10,326 nt of DNA from Spirochaetia bacterium (GTDB lineage Bacteria > Spirochaetota > Spirochaetia > Treponematales > Breznakiellaceae). Below the pieces are notes generated by a model. It saw only the letters and a program-made list of their open reading frames with translations, had not been told where the DNA came from and made no database searches. Positions within the stretch are counted from its first letter, which is position 1. Each line of letters begins with the position of its first letter. Of this stretch, positions 7,027 to 10,326 are shown piece by piece. Where the stretch lies: assembly GCA_025997715.1 (NCBI GenBank), contig BNUY01000115.1, forward strand, positions 1 to 10,326, read 5' to 3'. The position numbers and the translations under genes are program-made.

Positions 7027-7063
7027 TTAACCGTGAACCCCGCAGACAGAGGTTCACGGTTAA
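7027..7063 (+). promoter_or_regulatory. 13-bp perfect hairpin between binding-protein and ATPase genes
   Basis: TTAACCGTGAACC (7027..7039) and GGTTCACGGTTAA (7051..7063) are exact complements around an 11-base loop. It begins 15 bases after the binding-protein stop and ends 6 bases before the AGGA ribosome site of the ATPase gene. No T-run follows (ttaatca), so it does not look like a full intrinsic terminator. In other sugar-transport operons, hairpins at this position protect or partially end the binding-protein message, giving more binding protein than ATPase. That role is inferred here from position. Confidence 0.8.
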
Positions 7064-7069
7064 TTAATC

Positions 7070-7073
7070 AGGA
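7070..7073 (+). promoter_or_regulatory. Ribosome-binding site that fixes the ATPase start
   Basis: AGGA followed by an A-run lies four bases ahead of ATG 7078. It supports this ATG over the in-frame GTG at 7033, which lies inside the hairpin stem and would add 15 residues (M-N-P-A-D-R-G-S...) not expected in the family. Confidence 0.75.
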
Positions 7074-7077
7074 AAAA

Positions 7078-8583
7078 ATGGCCGACATAATTTGTAGCAT
7101 TGATAAAGTATCCAAGATTTTCCCCGGCGTGAAGGCCCTTAACGAGGTGAGCTTTGATGTCCTTCAGGGAGAAATACACGCCCTTGTAGGCGAAAACGGG
7201 GCCGGTAAATCAACCCTGATGAACATTTTAAGCGGCGAATTCCCGGCAAGTTCCGGAACCATCGTGTTCTGCGGGGCGAAGGTGCATTTTACCATCCCCC
7301 GGCAGGCCCAACATGCGGGGATTGCCATGATCCACCAGGAACTTTCATTGTCCCCGGCTCTTTCTATTGCTGAAAATATATTTCAGGGGCAACTGCCAAA
7401 AAATTCTCTGGGTTTTGTGGATTACAAAAAAATGTTTAAAGATGCCAGAAGGTATATGGAAGAAGTGGGCCTGCATGCTCTTAACGAAGAAACCCTGATA
7501 CGGAATATTAATGTTTCGCAGCAGCAGCAGGTCGAAATAGCAAAGGCGCTTGTCCGCAACGCAAAGCTGTTGATTCTGGACGAACCAACATCCGCATTAA
7601 CCACCACTGAAGCGGAAAAATTAATGGGAATAATGAGGGATTTAAAAAGCAGGGGAATAACCATGCTGTACATATCCCATAAACTGGGCGAAATAATGGA
7701 AATAAGCGACCGGGTAACGGTGCTGCGGGACGGCTGCTTTATACAAACGCTCAACACAAAAGAAACCAACGTCACCCAGCTTATATCCCTGATGGTAGGA
7801 CGGGACTACAATAAAGCCGATATGCGTTCCAGGTTTAAAACCGATTATACTAACGCCGAGCCGGTACTTGAAGTTGCCAATCTTACCGTCAACAGGAAAA
7901 TAAAAAATGTCAATTTTAAACTGTACCGGGGTGAGGTACTCGGCCTTACCGGGCTTGTCGGGGCGGGAAGAAGTGAAGTTTTGCAGGCCGTGTTCGGCGC
8001 CGACCGGCATGACAGCCTTGAAATAAAGGTCAACGGCAAAAAATGTATGGTCAAAAATTGTACCGGCGCTATAAGGCAGGGCATCGGGCTTGTGGCGGAA
8101 GGGCGCAAGCAGCAGGGACTCTTTCTTAAACAATCGGTGGCCGAGAATATGTCCTTAGTAAACCTGTGGAACATGAAAAATTGGCTGCGCCTTATCAGCC
8201 CGGCCAGGGAAAACCGGATCGTTGGGGAATACATAAACAAATTACAGGTTAAAACACCCGGCGCCGATCAAATTATCTCAAACCTTTCCGGCGGAAATCA
8301 GCAAAAGGCCATTATCGCGCGCTGGCTTATGAATAACCCGGAGATCCTTTTCCTTGATGAGCCCACCCAGGGAATTGACGTGGGCGTTAAAAAAGATATT
8401 TATGATATTATAGATACGCTTGTTTCCCAGGGTGTCAGCATACTGTTCGTGTCAAGCGATATGCAGGAAATACTGAGCCTCTGCGACCGCATCATCGTTA
8501 TGTACGAAGGTGAAATCACCGGCGAACTGCTGCACGGCGAAGCGACTCAGGATAAGATAATGACCCTGGCTTCGAATCAATAA
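7078..8583 (+). CDS. Sugar ABC transporter ATP-binding protein, RbsA/MglA type
   Basis: 501 residues, the usual length for CUT2 ATPases, which carry two fused nucleotide-binding domains. It powers import through the permease from the cytoplasmic face. Domain 1: Walker A GENGAGKST (38-46), Q-loop IHQE (85-88), signature position VSQQQQ (146-151), Walker B LLILDEP (164-170), switch His 201. Domain 2: degenerate Walker A LVGAGRSE (293-300, no Lys-Ser/Thr pair), signature LSGGNQQ (403-409), Walker B ILFLDEP (423-429), Asp 461 where the switch His would be. This asymmetry is normal for the family. It is the last gene of the transporter operon and overlaps the opposing flgJ 3' end by 7 bp. The gene is visibly more A/T-rich in third positions than the flagellar genes. 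The sugar specificity is not readable. Confidence 0.96.
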   Translation: MADIICSIDKVSKIFPGVKALNEVSFDVLQGEIHALVGENGAGKSTLMNILSGEFPASSGTIVFCGAKVHFTIPRQAQHAGIAMIHQELSLSPALSIAENIFQGQLPKNSLGFVDYKKMFKDARRYMEEVGLHALNEETLIRNINVSQQQQVEIAKALVRNAKLLILDEPTSALTTTEAEKLMGIMRDLKSRGITMLYISHKLGEIMEISDRVTVLRDGCFIQTLNTKETNVTQLISLMVGRDYNKADMRSRFKTDYTNAEPVLEVANLTVNRKIKNVNFKLYRGEVLGLTGLVGAGRSEVLQAVFGADRHDSLEIKVNGKKCMVKNCTGAIRQGIGLVAEGRKQQGLFLKQSVAENMSLVNLWNMKNWLRLISPARENRIVGEYINKLQVKTPGADQIISNLSGGNQQKAIIARWLMNNPEILFLDEPTQGIDVGVKKDIYDIIDTLVSQGVSILFVSSDMQEILSLCDRIIVMYEGEITGELLHGEATQDKIMTLASNQ

Positions 8584-9164
8584 TCCCGCGCAATAACCTT
8601 TCCCCGCTGTCCCGTAAGCTCCAGGTAGGCCAAATCCGCCAGGCCGAAGTTTGCGTTCTCCGTATAGGTCTTGGCGTATTCGTCGTAGAGCATATCCTCG
8701 TACATCTTCCCCGCAAAGCTGTCGTCAATCAGGCCGGTTTTCTGGACCGTGCCCCGCATGCCGGAGATGAGGGTCTTGGTCAGGAAGGTTTCCAGTGCCA
8801 GGCACTGTTCGTAGAGTTTATCGGTTTTGTCGATGACGGGGACATTGTCCCTTGACTTGCGGTTTGTGGCGGGGATTATTTCAGTTTTGCTGTCGGTGCG
8901 GTTTTTTGCGGGTTCTGCGGTTTCAACTCCGTCCCCGTCTGTATCGACGGGCAGGTCGGGGATAGCGTTCAAAATCTTGTCCATCTTGGCTTTTTCCAAC
9001 ATGTCCGCAAAGCCGGTGTTTCCCCCAAGCCCTGCCCCTGCCGGAGATTTAGCGGCAAATGCCGACAGGGATCCTGCGGACTGCGTCCGTCCAGCCAACC
9101 CCGCGAAGGGCGAAGCGAACCGGGCGTCATTCAGGTACTGTGTTCCAAGGGCGCTTATGTCCAT
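8577..9164 (-). CDS. flgJ: FlgJ-like rod-binding protein (right copy)
   Basis: Mirror copy of 1163..1750, identical 195 residues; see that entry. The ribosome site GGAGG (minus strand) is at 9171..9175. If the right arm is the native one, this is the true locus. Confidence 0.88.
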   Translation of the reverse strand: MDISALGTQYLNDARFASPFAGLAGRTQSAGSLSAFAAKSPAGAGLGGNTGFADMLEKAKMDKILNAIPDLPVDTDGDGVETAEPAKNRTDSKTEIIPATNRKSRDNVPVIDKTDKLYEQCLALETFLTKTLISGMRGTVQKTGLIDDSFAGKMYEDMLYDEYAKTYTENANFGLADLAYLELTGQRGKVIARDY

Positions 9165-9277
9165 CTATAGCCTCCATATAAGAAATTTTAACCACGAAAG
9201 ACACGAAAAGCACAAAAATAGTAATAGAAAGTTCGTACTGTTCGTGTGGTTCGTGGCAGGTATCTTTTTCTCATTCC
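9165..9277. other. flgG-flgJ intergenic gap (right copy)
   Basis: Mirror of 1050..1162: AT-rich, holds the REP-like repeat and the flgJ ribosome site, and shows no convincing promoter. Confidence 0.75.
9192..9256. repeat. REP-like imperfect inverted repeat (right copy)
   Basis: Mirror of 1071..1135. On the + strand it reads ccacgaaagacacgaaa ... gttcgtgtggttcgtgg, with 14 of 17 positions pairing. Confidence 0.65.
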
Positions 9278-10075
9278 TTACCGTTTCAGACTCGTGGCGG
9301 TGCCAAGCATGTTGTCGCTGGTCTGGATGGTCTTGGAGTTGAACTCGTAGGCGCGTTGGGCCACGATGAGGTCAACCATTTCCTTTACCACCGATACGTT
9401 GGACATTTCCAGGAACTTGTGGACCAGTTTGCCCATGCCCTCATAGCCGGGCTGGCCGGGGATGGGTTCCCCCGAGGCCTGGGTTATCTTGAAAAGGTTT
9501 TCACCCACCGAGGTGAGGCCCACGGGGTTGGGGAAACGGTAGAGTTCCAGTTGCCCCACCTGAACCGTATCGTCGCCGGATTCGGGGGTCTTAACTTCCA
9601 CCCGGCCGTCCTGGGAGACCGTGATGGTCTGGGGGAGGAAGCCCTCGGGCATCACGATGTCCGGGAGGACCCAGTAGCCGTTGGAGGTAACCAGCCGGCC
9701 GTTCTCGTCCACCTTGAAAGCGCCGTCACGGGTGTAGCCGTAGGTGCCGTCGTACATCTGGATGCGGAAGAAACCTTCGCCGTTGATGGCGATATCGTAG
9801 ACATTCTCCGTGTTTTGGAGGGAACCCTGGCTGAACATCCGTTGGGTGGCGGCGAGCTTGACCCCGTGGCCCATCTGGACGCCGACCGGCACCACCGTGT
9901 CCTCCGTGGCGGGGGTGCCCGCAACCCGGGTGGTCTGGTAGAGGAGGTCCTCAAAATCAGAGCGCACCTTCTTGAAGCCCGAGGTGTTTACGTTTGCCAA
10001 GTTGTTAGAAATCGTATCAATATTGGCCTGCTGGCCTATCATGCCGGCCGCGCCGGTCCATAAACTCCGTACCAT
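9278..10075 (-). CDS. flgG: Flagellar distal rod protein FlgG (right copy)
   Basis: Mirror copy of 252..1049, identical 265 residues; domain description is given there. The long open frame on the opposite strand within it is an antisense by-product of its G/C-rich third positions. Confidence 0.97.
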   Translation of the reverse strand: MVRSLWTGAAGMIGQQANIDTISNNLANVNTSGFKKVRSDFEDLLYQTTRVAGTPATEDTVVPVGVQMGHGVKLAATQRMFSQGSLQNTENVYDIAINGEGFFRIQMYDGTYGYTRDGAFKVDENGRLVTSNGYWVLPDIVMPEGFLPQTITVSQDGRVEVKTPESGDDTVQVGQLELYRFPNPVGLTSVGENLFKITQASGEPIPGQPGYEGMGKLVHKFLEMSNVSVVKEMVDLIVAQRAYEFNSKTIQTSDNMLGTATSLKR

Positions 10076-10107
10076 CTGTTACCTACCTTTGGACCTATGT
10101 CCGCTTT

Positions 10108-10326
10108 TTAACCGAATCGTGCCGTTTGTGTTAATAAGGTGCCGAGCATGGAATCTTCGCTCTGTATCACCTTCTGGTTCGCCTCATAAGCGCGGTTTAC
10201 TTCTATCATCTGGACCATTTCCAGGACCGGGTCCACGTTGGAGGTTTCCACAAAGCCCTGCACTACCCGCGGGCTTTGGCCCCGTTCCATGATTTGAGCT
10301 TCCCCCGAGGTGTCGGTGGCGCGGTA
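10108..10326 (-). CDS. flgF: Flagellar rod protein FlgF, C-terminal fragment (right copy)
   Basis: Mirror copy of 1..219, cut off at the same base by the other window end; 72 residues visible. Confidence 0.85.
   Translation of the reverse strand, partial: YRATDTSGEAQIMERGQSPRVVQGFVETSNVDPVLEMVQMIEVNRAYEANQKVIQSEDSMLGTLLTQTARFG

Larger units (their letters stand above)
5272..10326. repeat. Right arm of the ~5-kb inverted duplication
   Basis: Mirror image of 1..5055. Together with the centre 5056..5271 it makes an uninterrupted native-looking stretch, because the permease gene reads through 5271/5272 without a break. It extends exactly to the last base of the window, just as the left arm extends to the first. 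Confidence 0.97.

Noticed and set aside
7027..7063. Rho-independent terminator after the binding-protein gene
   Set aside because: The stem is strong but is followed by ttaatca and not by a T-run, and the ATPase gene of the same operon starts 15 bases later. It is kept as a regulatory hairpin instead.
7033..7077. GTG start giving a 15-residue N-terminal extension of the ATPase
   Set aside because: The GTG lies inside the hairpin stem and has no ribosome site. ATG 7078 has AGGA upstream and gives the normal N-terminus.
7519..7530. CAG microsatellite in the ATPase gene
   Set aside because: Four CAG codons encode the Gln run at the first signature motif, where related CUT2 ATPases also have several Gln. 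No expansion is evident.
1..10326. Hairpin-telomere dimer junction of a linear spirochaete replicon
   Set aside because: Such a junction would be a palindrome without a spacer at a chromosome or plasmid end. Here the centre is a 216-bp part of a permease gene, and the outer ends cut through flgF.

Overview
The whole window is one giant inverted duplication. Positions 1..5055 and 5272..10326 are reverse complements of each other (base x pairs with base 10327-x). Every gene, intergenic stretch and end that I compared by eye matched without a difference. The arms surround a 216-bp unique centre (5056..5271). All genes therefore occur twice, in mirror orientation, and the symmetry reaches the last base on both sides. 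The real information content is about 5.27 kb.

The organism is most likely a spirochaete of the Treponema/Spirochaetales type, at moderate confidence. This is inferred from a flgF-flgG-flgJ(rod-binding domain only) flagellar rod cluster lying next to a CUT2-type sugar ABC transporter. The binding protein's signal peptide ends in VFAGGSQ, a style common in that group.

Unique layout, read rightward from the centre: a 5'-truncated inner-membrane permease (5056..5910, +), a periplasmic sugar-binding protein (5965..7011, +) and a duplicated-domain transport ATPase (7078..8583, +) form one co-directional transporter operon. It converges, with a 7-bp overlap of gene ends, on an opposite-strand flagellar operon: FlgJ-like rod-binding protein (9164..8577), FlgG distal rod protein (10075..9278) and the C-terminus of FlgF (10326..10108). 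The left arm repeats this in mirror image: flgF' 1..219, flgG 252..1049, flgJ 1163..1750, ATPase 3249..1744, binding protein 4362..3316, permease fragment 5055..4417. The transporter genes would import a sugar or sugar-like solute at the expense of ATP. The flagellar genes build the periplasmic-flagellum rod.

The junction shows how the mirror arose. The permease reading frame runs unbroken from the centre into the right arm, and its first residues (P-Y-F-L-R before M-N-N-I) are family-like, so centre plus right arm is the native sequence. The left arm is a fold-back copy that begins at 5055, beside an imperfect inverted repeat (12 of 16 positions) that edges the centre. Exact arm identity and symmetric ends favour a template-switch or assembly artefact (amplification chimera or self-complementary contig) over a stable chromosomal palindrome, though a recent in vivo inverted amplification cannot be excluded from sequence alone. 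I found no convincing undescribed multi-gene system. The smaller points of interest are a 13-bp perfect hairpin between the binding-protein and ATPase genes, a REP-like dispersed-repeat candidate between flgG and flgJ, and an unusual permease-binding protein-ATPase gene order.
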